From: Actinomycetota bacterium
GTDB taxonomy: Bacteria; Actinomycetota; Humimicrobiia; Humimicrobiales; Humimicrobiaceae
NCBI GenBank assembly: GCA_016932375.1
Contig: JAFGDA010000105.1
Coordinates: 1-6,343, forward strand
Length of the DNA stretch: 6,343 bases
Direction of reading: 5' to 3'
This document shows, in pieces, positions 1-5,745 of the stretch. The notes beneath the pieces were generated by a model. That model did not search any database and was not told where the DNA came from. It was given only the letters and a program-made list of their open reading frames with translations. The position numbers and the translations under genes were made by a program. Within the stretch, counting starts at the first letter, position 1. Each line of letters opens with the position of its first letter.

Positions 1-12
1 GTTAAAAAAAAA

Positions 13-18
13 GAGGAG
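13..18 (+). promoter_or_regulatory. Shine-Dalgarno site that fixes a TTG start
   Basis: GAGGAG lies 8 nt before TTG at 27. The nearby ATG at 19 overlaps this motif and opens a frame that stops after 16 codons, so TTG is the only sensible start for the long reading frame. Confidence 0.8.
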
Positions 19-26
19 ATGAAACC

Positions 27-2342
27 TTGCCGGAAAATTACATATCACTTAATGGTAGCTGGAGACTGAAGTTCCAACCTGAGGAACACGGTATCCCGGA
101 TGAAGAACCCCATCCTGATGCGTTAGAAATCGACGCACTGGTTCCCGGCAATATAGAGCTTGACCTCATGCGTGCCGGACTTGAGGATGATCCCTTCTTT
201 GGTACCAACAGCATCAATTATCGCAAATATGAATTTTATTCCTGGTGGTTTGAACGTGATTTTGACATTCCTGGATCATTCGCTGGCGAAGATATCATTC
301 TTCGTTTTGATGGATTGGACACCTATGCTACCATCTGGATAAATGGAACAACCATTGGTAAAACTTCAAATATGCTCATAGCCTATGAGTTTGATGTAAC
401 TGCATATGCCAGGCCAGGCAATACAAACCATATTCGTGTTCACATAACATCTTCGGTCAACCATGCCCGGTCCACTTATTTCCCCGCAGGAATTAGAAGC
501 TGGGAGGATACAAGTGATGAGTTTTTAATGTTGCGCAAACCGCCTCATTCTATTGGCTGGGATATTTCGGTACGCTTGTTCTCTGCAGGCCTCTGGCGGG
601 ATGTTTCGGTTTATACCCGTCCAAAAACCCGGATTACAGAGATTTATTATGCAACCATGTCCGTTAGTGGTGAAAAGGCATTAATCAGTGTACGTTACCG
701 TTTCATAACTGACGAGACCTATATCAGTAAATTCCTGGTACGGATTAGCGGCTCATGCGGTAATAGTTCTTTTTTAAAGGAAAGTATGGTTACCTTTGTG
801 TCCGGAAAAGTATCTATAGCTATTGAAAATCCGCAACTCTGGTGGCCTGATGGTTATGGTGAACCGGCATTATATGATGTAAATTTTGAACTGGTACATA
901 ATGGTAAAGTAGTTGATTCACGGCATGAACTTATAGGATTACGATATGTGGAAATAGAGCGTTCCTATGGCAAAGAACCTGAACAAAATTTTCTTATAAA
1001 GGTAAATCACACTCCAATAATGGTAAAAGGCACCAACTGGGGACCTCTTGACGTACTGCATAGCCGTGATCGGGAACGTTTGCCAATGGCCCATAGCCTT
1101 CTTAATGACCTGTGTTGCAATATGGTGCGCTGTTGCGGCGTCAATGTTTATGAGAGCGATGATTTTTTTACCCTTTGTGATAAACGCGGCATAATGGTAT
1201 GGCAGGACTTTGCGATGGCATGCGGCATTTATAGCCAGTATGATGACTTTGCAGATGTCATTTCTGATGAAGCGGTTTCAGTTATCCGCCGCCTTCGCAA
1301 CCATCCTTCTCTCGTTCTCTGGTCCGGTGATAATGAAATCGATATGTGTTACGTCGGTCTTGGCCAGACACATGGGCACTCACGCAATAACCGCATCTCA
1401 CGTGAAGTATTACCAAGGGCAATAATGATGCATGATCCTTACCGGGATTATATACCCAGCTCGCCATATATTCCGCTTAATAATATACCATCGGACCTGG
1501 CCGTACCCGAACAGCATAACTGGGGCCCCCGGGATTATTTTAAGGGTGACTATTACAAGCATAGTTCAGCATATTTTATAAGTGAAGCAGGTTACCATGG
1601 TTGCCCGTCTGCATCATCCCTGAAACGTTTCCTGCCGGCAGAAGAACTATGGCCATTCAAGAAGAGCAGCAAGTCATGGAGGGCACACAATACTGATTAC
1701 CTCGGTGCGGACCCGCGACGGTATGACCGGAATGAGTTAATGATAAACCAGGTTCATACCCTTTTTGGTTCAGTCCCTGATGACCTAAAATCTTTTGTAT
1801 TGGCATCCCAGATTTCCCAGGCTGAAGCCCTGAAGTTTTTTATCGAAACTACCCGTATTAAGAAATGGCGACGCACCGGCATCCTCTGGTGGAATCTCAT
1901 TGACGGGTGGCCCCAGATATCTGATTCGATAGTCGATTATTACGGTAATGTTAAAATCGCTTACCATTATATCAGGCGCCTGCTAAACAAGGTTTGCATT
2001 ATGATGACCGAGTGCGAAGCCTGGGGTTATGGAGTTATACTGGCAAACGACAGCCGTGAAAACTTTAAAGTATGTTATACCATAACAGATGGTGAAACTG
2101 GCGAGGTTATACATAAGGGTGAACATGTATCAGAAGCCAATAAGAATATCGAGCTTTTCCGGCTGCGCTGCATACCCGGTGAAAAGAAGCTTTATCTAAT
2201 AAATTGGGAGGTAGGTGGTATCCAGTATGGCAACCATTATGCCGCTGGCTTCGCACCCATGGATTTTATACAGTATTGCAGATGGATTAAGAAAATTGAA
2301 GCACTACCTGGTTCATTCAAGTCAGGAGATTGCTGTAAATAA
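27..2342 (+). CDS. Glycoside hydrolase family 2, beta-mannosidase-like, cytoplasmic
   Basis: This is a complete 771-aa GH2 enzyme, expected to release terminal beta-linked sugars (most likely mannose) from oligosaccharides by a retaining mechanism. Domains in order are the N-terminal sugar-binding jelly roll (about 5-200, with LNGSW at 8-12, VPGNIELDL at 39-47 and the family feature DPFFGTN at 55-61), an immunoglobulin-like sandwich (about 200-310, ending in NPQLWWPDGYG), and the TIM barrel (about 320-650). In the barrel, LWSGDNE places the acid/base at Glu437 and YFISEAG places the nucleophile at Glu520. WWNLIDGWPQISDS (621-634) matches the conserved end of the barrel. A short beta domain closes the protein. 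No signal peptide or membrane segment is seen, so it should act on imported oligosaccharides. It is slightly shorter than typical beta-mannosidases (800-900 aa). At 178-183 it reads GWDISV where many relatives have GWDWGP, so exact substrate specificity is uncertain. The start is TTG with a strong ribosome site. No convincing terminator is seen in the 116 bp to the convergent neighbour. Confidence 0.9.
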   Translation: MPENYISLNGSWRLKFQPEEHGIPDEEPHPDALEIDALVPGNIELDLMRAGLEDDPFFGTNSINYRKYEFYSWWFERDFDIPGSFAGEDIILRFDGLDTYATIWINGTTIGKTSNMLIAYEFDVTAYARPGNTNHIRVHITSSVNHARSTYFPAGIRSWEDTSDEFLMLRKPPHSIGWDISVRLFSAGLWRDVSVYTRPKTRITEIYYATMSVSGEKALISVRYRFITDETYISKFLVRISGSCGNSSFLKESMVTFVSGKVSIAIENPQLWWPDGYGEPALYDVNFELVHNGKVVDSRHELIGLRYVEIERSYGKEPEQNFLIKVNHTPIMVKGTNWGPLDVLHSRDRERLPMAHSLLNDLCCNMVRCCGVNVYESDDFFTLCDKRGIMVWQDFAMACGIYSQYDDFADVISDEAVSVIRRLRNHPSLVLWSGDNEIDMCYVGLGQTHGHSRNNRISREVLPRAIMMHDPYRDYIPSSPYIPLNNIPSDLAVPEQHNWGPRDYFKGDYYKHSSAYFISEAGYHGCPSASSLKRFLPAEELWPFKKSSKSWRAHNTDYLGADPRRYDRNELMINQVHTLFGSVPDDLKSFVLASQISQAEALKFFIETTRIKKWRRTGILWWNLIDGWPQISDSIVDYYGNVKIAYHYIRRLLNKVCIMMTECEAWGYGVILANDSRENFKVCYTITDGETGEVIHKGEHVSEANKNIELFRLRCIPGEKKLYLINWEVGGIQYGNHYAAGFAPMDFIQYCRWIKKIEALPGSFKSGDCCK

Positions 2343-2458
2343 TAAATCATCCGGGATATCCAGATAATTGGTTATTACCATTAATTATATTGAAGAGTCC
2401 AGGACTGATGAAATGAAAAATATTCGAAACAGGTCTTTGGATTTTTTGGAACTGTAGT

Positions 2459-3112
2459 TTAATTAAAAACAGCATTCTTATAATCAGTAATCTGCTGCTG
2501 GAAAAAAATCAACACCTCTTCTTTTGTATATTTTTTTCTGGCAAAGTCTATGATGAAATCTTTCAAGTCCTCAAAATACAACAGCTGGGATAGGAAGAGT
2601 TTTTCAGAAAACTCTCCACAGAATTTCTCTCTGGCATCTACTATAATTTGATTCAGGGGAAATTTTTCCTTTAATATAAAGAATAAATCAATATAGTCTC
2701 TATATGCTGGGCGCCTACCTATTGCATAAGCTTTATCAGAGGCAATATCTTTATATGAAGATATGGTTATTGAATTATATTTAAGAAGCCTGTATTTTCT
2801 CTTAAAAGGAAAATAAATAAATGAGACCTTTATTTCATTTAATACAGTAAAAGTTAATTCATCCGTATTGTTTATAAGCACTTTTATATCCCGGTTAAAG
2901 GTTTTGGAAGCAAGCCTGATGTAGTTACCAGGGATCTGGTAAGGAAAAAATATGTCGAAATCATAGGACTTGCGATAATAAAACTGGAGCATTAAAGCTG
3001 TACCTCCAGCTAAAACTCCTTCCTTCTCAAAAAAGGGGCTGAGTTTTGCAAGAATTTCCTTTTGATTATTATTTAGGGGATTCAGTGATACTTTTGACAT
3101 ATTCTTTTTCAT
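2459..3112 (-). CDS. AbiEii/DUF1814-family nucleotidyltransferase, putative toxin
   Basis: This 217-aa protein belongs to the AbiEii/AbiGii nucleotidyltransferase family (DNA polymerase beta-like fold). Members are toxins of type IV or related toxin-antitoxin pairs, and some transfer nucleotides to tRNA. Visible motifs are GGTAL at 36-40 and then R47-K-S-Y-D51-F-D53, the NTP-binding glycines followed by the metal-binding DxD. Next comes DIASDKAYAIGRR at 122-134, whose Lys127 corresponds to the conserved lysine of the family, and YRDYIDLFFIL at 137-147, with Asp139 and Asp142. No catalytic motif appears broken. It overlaps the upstream partner gene by 44 bp, so the two are probably translated in a coupled way. 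ATG at 3112 has no clear Shine-Dalgarno site, and Met5 (3100) is an alternative start. The gene looks AT-rich: the first 60 bases at its 3' end are about 30% GC, against about half in sampled lines of the family 2 hydrolase. That fits lateral transfer. The family call is firm; the toxin role is inferred. Confidence 0.8.
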   Translation of the reverse strand: MKKNMSKVSLNPLNNNQKEILAKLSPFFEKEGVLAGGTALMLQFYYRKSYDFDIFFPYQIPGNYIRLASKTFNRDIKVLINNTDELTFTVLNEIKVSFIYFPFKRKYRLLKYNSITISSYKDIASDKAYAIGRRPAYRDYIDLFFILKEKFPLNQIIVDAREKFCGEFSEKLFLSQLLYFEDLKDFIIDFARKKYTKEEVLIFFQQQITDYKNAVFN

Positions 3113-3392
3113 TAATGTCTTTTTTAATATTTAAAATGAAATCCTTTATAAAAAAATAAACAGGTCTTGTATATATCCTGGAAGGATGATTGATGAAGGT
3201 ATCCTTAATCTCATCTTTTAAATAAATAGAAAAGAGCCACTTTATCTCATTTATGTCTCCGTAAGCAAGAGTCTGATGGATTATATAAATCCTATCATGG
3301 CAGTAATCAATATTTTTAATATCTTTTGACCATAATATTGCCTGTAACGAAGCTGGAATTTTATTTTTTTTTATTAAAATATCTTTATTCAT
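3069..3392 (-). CDS. Small partner of AbiEii nucleotidyltransferase, putative antitoxin
   Basis: This 107-aa protein lies directly upstream of the AbiEii-like gene and overlaps it by 44 bp. Its most distinctive stretch is DRIYIIHQTLAYGDINEIKW (33-52), followed by LFSIYLKDEI and the pair IYTRPVYFF/IKDFIL. From memory this resembles a family of small uncharacterised proteins (possibly the one labelled DUF6922) that repeatedly sit next to AbiEii-type nucleotidyltransferases. That is recalled, not checked. No helix-turn-helix or membrane segment is evident, and it does not look like the usual AbiEi winged-helix antitoxin. The frame stays open upstream to 3569, but that extension is encoded by the tRNA-derived repeat and is not protein-like. 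ATG at 3392 has no Shine-Dalgarno site but lies 9 nt after a TGCTATAAT promoter box, which favours this start and a near-leaderless mRNA. The antitoxin role is inferred from gene order alone. Confidence 0.65.
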   Translation of the reverse strand: MNKDILIKKNKIPASLQAILWSKDIKNIDYCHDRIYIIHQTLAYGDINEIKWLFSIYLKDEIKDTFINHPSRIYTRPVYFFIKDFILNIKKDINEKEYVKSITESPK

Positions 3393-3401
3393 TATTTTAT
3401 A

Positions 3402-3410
3402 ATTATAGCA
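3402..3410 (-). promoter_or_regulatory. Extended -10 promoter for the AbiEii two-gene unit
   Basis: On the minus strand TGCTATAAT is a perfect extended -10 element. The ATG of the partner gene follows 9 nt later, so transcription would begin about 1-3 nt before the start codon. No good -35 box is seen, which extended -10 promoters can do without. The element lies 20 bp from the edge of the tRNA-derived direct repeat. Confidence 0.55.
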
Positions 3411-3429
3411 TACTAAAATAATATTTTTG

Positions 3430-3484
3430 GATTTATTATCAATTGCCATTACTGGTAAATCTATGGCGGAGAGGGAGGGATTCG
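3430..3484. repeat. 55-bp direct repeat, distal copy (tRNA-Ser 3' end plus flank)
   Basis: This is identical over 55 bp to 3595-3649 at an offset of 165 bp. The first 34 bp match the 3' flank of tRNA-Ser; the last 21 bp match the tRNA 3' end (CCA, discriminator, acceptor 3' strand and part of the T arm). A duplicated tRNA 3' end is the usual mark of site-specific integration or of local tandem duplication. Confidence 0.95.
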
Positions 3485-3560
3485 GTCTTTCGTCTCGCCT
3501 GCTGGCTCGCTGCAGAGCCGCGGACTCACTCACCTTCGTTCGCTCCGTCCTTTCGAATCC
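3464..3560 (-). pseudogene. Degenerate tRNA-Ser copy with replaced body
   Basis: Reading on the minus strand, the last 21 nt (3484-3464) are identical to the 3' end of the intact tRNA-Ser including CCA. The boundary upstream of its 5' end also matches: TCCCGGGAACATGG at 3558-3571 against TCCCGGGAATATGG at 3720-3733. The relic would span 97 nt, against 94 nt for the real gene, so it sits in the frame of a former tRNA copy. The interior (about 3485-3557) is not tRNA-like: no D arm, anticodon arm or 5' acceptor strand can be recognised. Instead GGGATTCG (3561-3554) can pair with CGAATCCC (3484-3477), with a small GGCTC/GAGCC hairpin (3504-3508 with 3515-3519) inside. It cannot be a working tRNA. 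It may be an integration or recombination scar, a converted tandem copy, or a small structured RNA. Confidence 0.6.
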
Positions 3561-3561
3561 C

Positions 3562-3586
3562 GGGAACATGGATCCACCATGTTCCC
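3562..3586. repeat. Perfect 10-bp inverted repeat (hairpin)
   Basis: GGGAACATGG and CCATGTTCCC form a perfect 10-bp stem around the 5-nt loop ATCCA. The left arm is part of the duplicated tRNA-Ser 5' boundary and the right arm is an inverted copy of it. No T tract follows on either strand, so it is not a typical intrinsic terminator, though it would be a stable block downstream of the tRNA-Ser transcript. Confidence 0.75.
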
Positions 3587-3594
3587 ATCACCTT

Positions 3595-3649
3595 GATTTA
3601 TTATCAATTGCCATTACTGGTAAATCTATGGCGGAGAGGGAGGGATTCG
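3595..3649. repeat. 55-bp direct repeat, copy inside the intact tRNA-Ser locus
   Basis: This copy spans the 34-bp 3' flank and the last 21 nt of the functional tRNA-Ser. It is identical to 3430-3484. The spacer between the two copies is 110 bp. Confidence 0.95.
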
Positions 3650-3722
3650 AACCCTCGAGGCAGGCTTACACCCGCCTAACCGCTTAGCAGGCGGCCCTTT
3701 TCGTCCACTCAAGCACCTCTCC
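3629..3722 (-). tRNA. trnS-GCU: tRNA-Ser (anticodon GCU)
   Basis: This is a 94-nt class II tRNA with encoded CCA. Acceptor GGAGAGG pairs with CCTCTCC, followed by discriminator G. The anticodon arm is GCCGC-CTGCTAA-GCGGT with anticodon GCT. A long variable arm (AGGCGGG with CCTGCCT) is the hallmark of tRNA-Ser. The T arm is GAGGG-TTCGAAT-CCCTC. It decodes AGC and AGU codons. It follows tRNA-Arg on the same strand after a 77-bp gap that holds its own promoter candidate. Its 3' end and flank are duplicated further downstream. Confidence 0.96.
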
Positions 3723-3751
3723 CGGGAATATGGCAAACAATATAATAACAG

Positions 3752-3781
3752 ATTCTATAAAAAAATCACGGAAATGGTCAA
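3752..3781 (-). promoter_or_regulatory. Candidate promoter of tRNA-Ser
   Basis: On the minus strand a -35 box TTGACC (3781-3776) and a -10 box TAGAAT (3757-3752) are 18 bp apart. Transcription would start near 3745, leaving a 5' leader of about 22 nt. Cotranscription from tRNA-Arg is also possible because no terminator separates the two tRNAs. Confidence 0.5.
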
Positions 3782-3799
3782 ACAATAAATAACTAAAAA

Positions 3800-3876
3800 T
3801 GGCGCGCCTGAAGGGATTCGAACCCCCAACCTTCGGATTCGTAGTCCACCGCTCTATCCAGTTGAGCTACAGGCGC
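3800..3876 (-). tRNA. trnR-ACG: tRNA-Arg (anticodon ACG)
   Basis: This is a 77-nt tRNA with encoded CCA. Acceptor GCGCCTG pairs with CAGGCGC, and the D stem is GCTC/GAGC. The anticodon loop CTACGAA has anticodon ACG, whose A34 is expected to be edited to inosine and to read CGU, CGC and CGA. The T loop is TTCGAAT. The anticodon stem GTGGA/TCCGA has a G-A mismatch at its outer pair (27-43) and a wobble next to it, and two outer T-stem pairs are G-T. The molecule is still a normal bacterial tRNA-Arg. It begins 21 nt after the stop codon of the upstream glycosyltransferase gene on the same strand. Confidence 0.96.
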
Positions 3877-3885
3877 ACATCCCAT

Positions 3886-3891
3886 ATTCTA
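3886..3891 (-). promoter_or_regulatory. Possible -10 box of tRNA-Arg
   Basis: TAGAAT on the minus strand ends 9 nt before the tRNA 5' end, and no convincing -35 box precedes it. The same hexamer is used in the tRNA-Ser candidate promoter. The box overlaps the gap behind the glycosyltransferase gene, so readthrough from that gene is the alternative. Confidence 0.3.
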
Positions 3892-3897
3892 TTAAAT

Positions 3898-5094
3898 TTA
3901 ACCCAAATTATCATCTGAAAATTTAACTATTTTTTCCTCTTCAAAATCATATATCCTGCCCTTCCAGTATACCTTTCTGCTAAAAATCGACTGGCATACT
4001 GAATTAAATGATAGGATTGCTATATAAAAAATGGACAGGGGATGAAATATTATATCAAGCATTCTTTCCCTGAAACGGAAAGCCAGTACAATCTTTATCA
4101 CAAGAGTAACTGCTACCTGGGTAGCTATAAGCACAAGCAGTCTTGCCGGCCAGTGGAAAAAATAAAGGCCTAATGGAAGCAGGATGAACGGCATTAAAAA
4201 AAGCATGACTAAAAATTTTATTACGAATGTTAGCTTAAGTATGCTCCTGCTCATTGCTAAAAAAATGAATTTTGAAAACCCCCTTATGACTTCTTTTAAA
4301 CCATGATACATACGGCAGAATACTGCAGCCCTCCCGTCGAAAATCATAAACCTCAAACCATGGCTTTTTGCCTGTTTGGATAAAGCCACATCTTCGATAA
4401 CCGCATTTTTTACGGATCTATGCCCGCCGCACCTGTAGTATGCCTTTTTCCTGAACATCATGAACTGGCCGTTGGCAATACAAATTTTTGGTGTCTTAAG
4501 CTTGCATATCATACTTATGGGAAGCAAGACCATGATAGCAATATGGATAAATACCACAACCATGCGCTCATGTATTGAAACCATTATCTGCCTTGGAAAT
4601 ACTGAAAGCGCGTCAAGCCTGTTTTTAAGCAACGCAGCCAGCGATGAAGATATTGAAGATGATCCATGGAGCGTATCGGCATCAGTAAAAACCAGGTAAT
4701 CCCCATCTGCCTGCCGGGAAAGCTGATGGCATGCGTATGACTTCCCCATCCACCCGGTCGGGAGGGGTTTTCCTGAAACAAGCCTTACCCGCATATCTTT
4801 TGCCGAAATTTTCAGGACCTCCTGCGCAGTCCGGTCTGTTGAATTGTCATCCAGGACAAGTATTTCCAGGTTATTGTAATCCTGCTTTAAAAGGGAGTTG
4901 ATGCACCTTTTTATATTTTTTTCTTCATTTCGCGCTGGGATTAATATTGATACAAGGGGGCTGTTTTTTATATATTCCGGATCCAGCCTGAAATTCAGGA
5001 TATTTTTAAAAACGACGTTATTAATTATAAAATTTACCAGGATAATTACCAGGAGTGCGGTTATAAAATAGTTATACCATAAAAAAGGGTCCAT
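3898..5094 (-). CDS. Membrane glycosyltransferase family 2 (CrtQ/HpnB-like)
   Basis: This 398-aa integral-membrane GT-A glycosyltransferase probably moves a sugar from a nucleotide donor onto a lipid or isoprenoid acceptor on the cytoplasmic face. One N-terminal membrane helix (about 7-30) precedes the catalytic domain: VSILIPARNEEKNI at 48-61, the nucleotide-binding DDNSTDRT at 82-89, PTGWMGKSYACHQL at 112-125, the metal-binding DAD at 138-140, and the acceptor-side ED at 234-235 in AVIEDVALSKQAK. A hydrophobic stretch near 178-197 may be a re-entrant or membrane helix, and further helices lie at about 288-312, 317-338 and 349-365. The tail WKGRIY (377-382) is typical of the CrtQ carotenoid and HpnB hopanoid-associated group. 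No carotenoid or hopanoid gene is in the window, so the acceptor is unknown. ATG at 5094 has no Shine-Dalgarno site but follows a TATAAT box by 6 nt, suggesting a leaderless mRNA. The two tRNA genes lie directly downstream. Confidence 0.85.
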   Translation of the reverse strand: MDPFLWYNYFITALLVIILVNFIINNVVFKNILNFRLDPEYIKNSPLVSILIPARNEEKNIKRCINSLLKQDYNNLEILVLDDNSTDRTAQEVLKISAKDMRVRLVSGKPLPTGWMGKSYACHQLSRQADGDYLVFTDADTLHGSSSISSSLAALLKNRLDALSVFPRQIMVSIHERMVVVFIHIAIMVLLPISMICKLKTPKICIANGQFMMFRKKAYYRCGGHRSVKNAVIEDVALSKQAKSHGLRFMIFDGRAAVFCRMYHGLKEVIRGFSKFIFLAMSRSILKLTFVIKFLVMLFLMPFILLPLGLYFFHWPARLLVLIATQVAVTLVIKIVLAFRFRERMLDIIFHPLSIFYIAILSFNSVCQSIFSRKVYWKGRIYDFEEEKIVKFSDDNLG

Positions 5095-5100
5095 GGAATA

Positions 5101-5106
5101 ATTATA
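5101..5106 (-). promoter_or_regulatory. -10 box abutting the glycosyltransferase start
   Basis: TATAAT on the minus strand is followed by 6 nt (TATTCC) and then ATG. Initiation at the usual distance from a -10 box would fall on or next to the A of the start codon, giving a leaderless transcript. No good -35 box is found, and the region is very AT-rich, so chance occurrence is possible. Confidence 0.4.
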
Positions 5107-5233
5107 ATAAAAATTTATAATTTATGGATTATTTTAACACTTAACGGAATAAAGCAACAACACCTGATTAACATGAACATACCCATTTATGAATTGCATA
5201 TATGCCCTTTTTAAAAACTGTATTGAAAGACTT

Positions 5234-5440
5234 CTATTTTAGCTCATTCAGTTCCTTTAAGAGCCCATCAAGATCGATTCCATAGGCCCCTGATACCTGA
5301 CCGAGAGTAAGCACTTTTGCTTCGTATGCCGCCATGGGACAATGCAGGCATGGCAGCCTGAACCTGGCAATAACAGCACTTGCTTCAGGAGATTTGAGAA
5401 CTTCCTCAAGCTTTGTATCTTTGTTGTATTTTTCGCTCAT
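5234..5440 (-). CDS. DUF1858 small redox-disulfide protein
   Basis: This 68-aa cytoplasmic protein matches the DUF1858 domain, also described as the hybrid-cluster-protein-associated redox disulfide domain. The full domain is present: the N-terminal helix (TKLEEVLKSPEASAVIARF, 9-27), the CxxC motif Cys31-Leu-His-Cys34 followed by PMAAYE, and the closing helix YGIDLDGLLKELN (53-65). Such domains occur mainly in anaerobes, alone or fused to redox and sulfur-metabolism proteins, and their exact reaction is not settled. The start at 5440 is chosen because GGAG (5449-5446) lies 5 nt upstream. An in-frame ATG at 5458 would add six residues, with that ribosome site inside the coding region. The gene stands alone, 139 bp upstream of the glycosyltransferase start, and that gap shows no clear terminator. 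Confidence 0.85.
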   Translation of the reverse strand: MSEKYNKDTKLEEVLKSPEASAVIARFRLPCLHCPMAAYEAKVLTLGQVSGAYGIDLDGLLKELNELK

Positions 5441-5617
5441 ATTAACTCCATAACACATAACATTGTTGTCAATTATTAACGCTTATGCATAAACATCCAT
5501 AAATACCCTTCTTGTGTATAAGAATATTATAAATAAATTGCTTAAATTTACATATACTGTTTAAATCCTGGAAACATCCTATCCCTTATCAAGTTGCATA
5601 GGGGCTATTATATACAT

Positions 5618-5632
5618 GCAGCTAATTTAGTC
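5618..5632. repeat. 15-bp direct repeat, copy 1
   Basis: GCAGCTAATTTAGTC recurs at 5731-5745 with one mismatch (GCAGCTAATATAGTC). This copy includes a small inverted repeat, CTAA-T-TTAG. It lies about 80 bp upstream of the extended -10 box of the Lon-like gene, a position where an operator could act. Confidence 0.6.
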
Positions 5633-5698
5633 AAACAACCACCCCGGGTAAGCTTTCCTCAAGATTACATTTTATAAAAAAAGCTTTAATGTTATGAT

Positions 5699-5707
5699 TG
5701 CTATAAT
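5699..5707 (+). promoter_or_regulatory. Extended -10 promoter of the Lon-like gene
   Basis: TGCTATAAT is identical to the extended -10 of the AbiEii unit on the other strand. Transcription would begin near 5714 and leave a leader of about 78 nt, ending in the GGAGG ribosome site. No clear -35 box is present. Confidence 0.6.
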
Positions 5708-5730
5708 TTAATCAAAAATACAATAATATA

Positions 5731-5745
5731 GCAGCTAATATAGTC
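5731..5745. repeat. 15-bp direct repeat, copy 2
   Basis: GCAGCTAATATAGTC is the partner of 5618-5632, starting 113 bp after it. It lies inside the predicted 5' leader of the Lon-like gene, roughly 18-32 nt past the expected transcription start. The two copies therefore bracket the promoter. Confidence 0.6.

Noticed and set aside
1210..1467. Small frames on both strands inside the GH2 gene
   Set aside because: They overlap the catalytic barrel of a clear GH2 gene, lack ribosome sites and show no protein-like features.
2343..2458. Terminator or third repeat copy between the convergent genes
   Set aside because: Only short imperfect stems such as AGTCC/GGACT with a one-base loop are present, and no match to the tRNA-Ser 3' end is found, so a left boundary of an integrated element cannot be placed here.
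3393..3569. N-terminal 59-residue extension of the AbiEii partner
   Set aside because: The extension is encoded by the tRNA-derived repeat and insert, while a promoter box lies just before ATG 3392, so translation should begin there.
3562..3586. Hairpin as an intrinsic terminator of tRNA-Ser
   Set aside because: The stem is strong but no T run follows it on either strand.
3443..3679. Plus-strand frame coding a 78-aa product with RGRDSNPR
   Set aside because: Another antisense tRNA artefact in a second frame of the same repeat.
3427..3687. Plus-strand frame coding an 86-aa product with AEREGFEPS
   Set aside because: It runs antisense across tRNA-Ser and its relic. AEREGFEPS is the well-known false peptide produced by translating the reverse strand of tRNA T arms and acceptor ends.
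5441..5475. Promoter with perfect TTGACA for the DUF1858 gene
   Set aside because: No -10-like hexamer lies 16-18 bp downstream; that position falls on the ribosome site GGAG.
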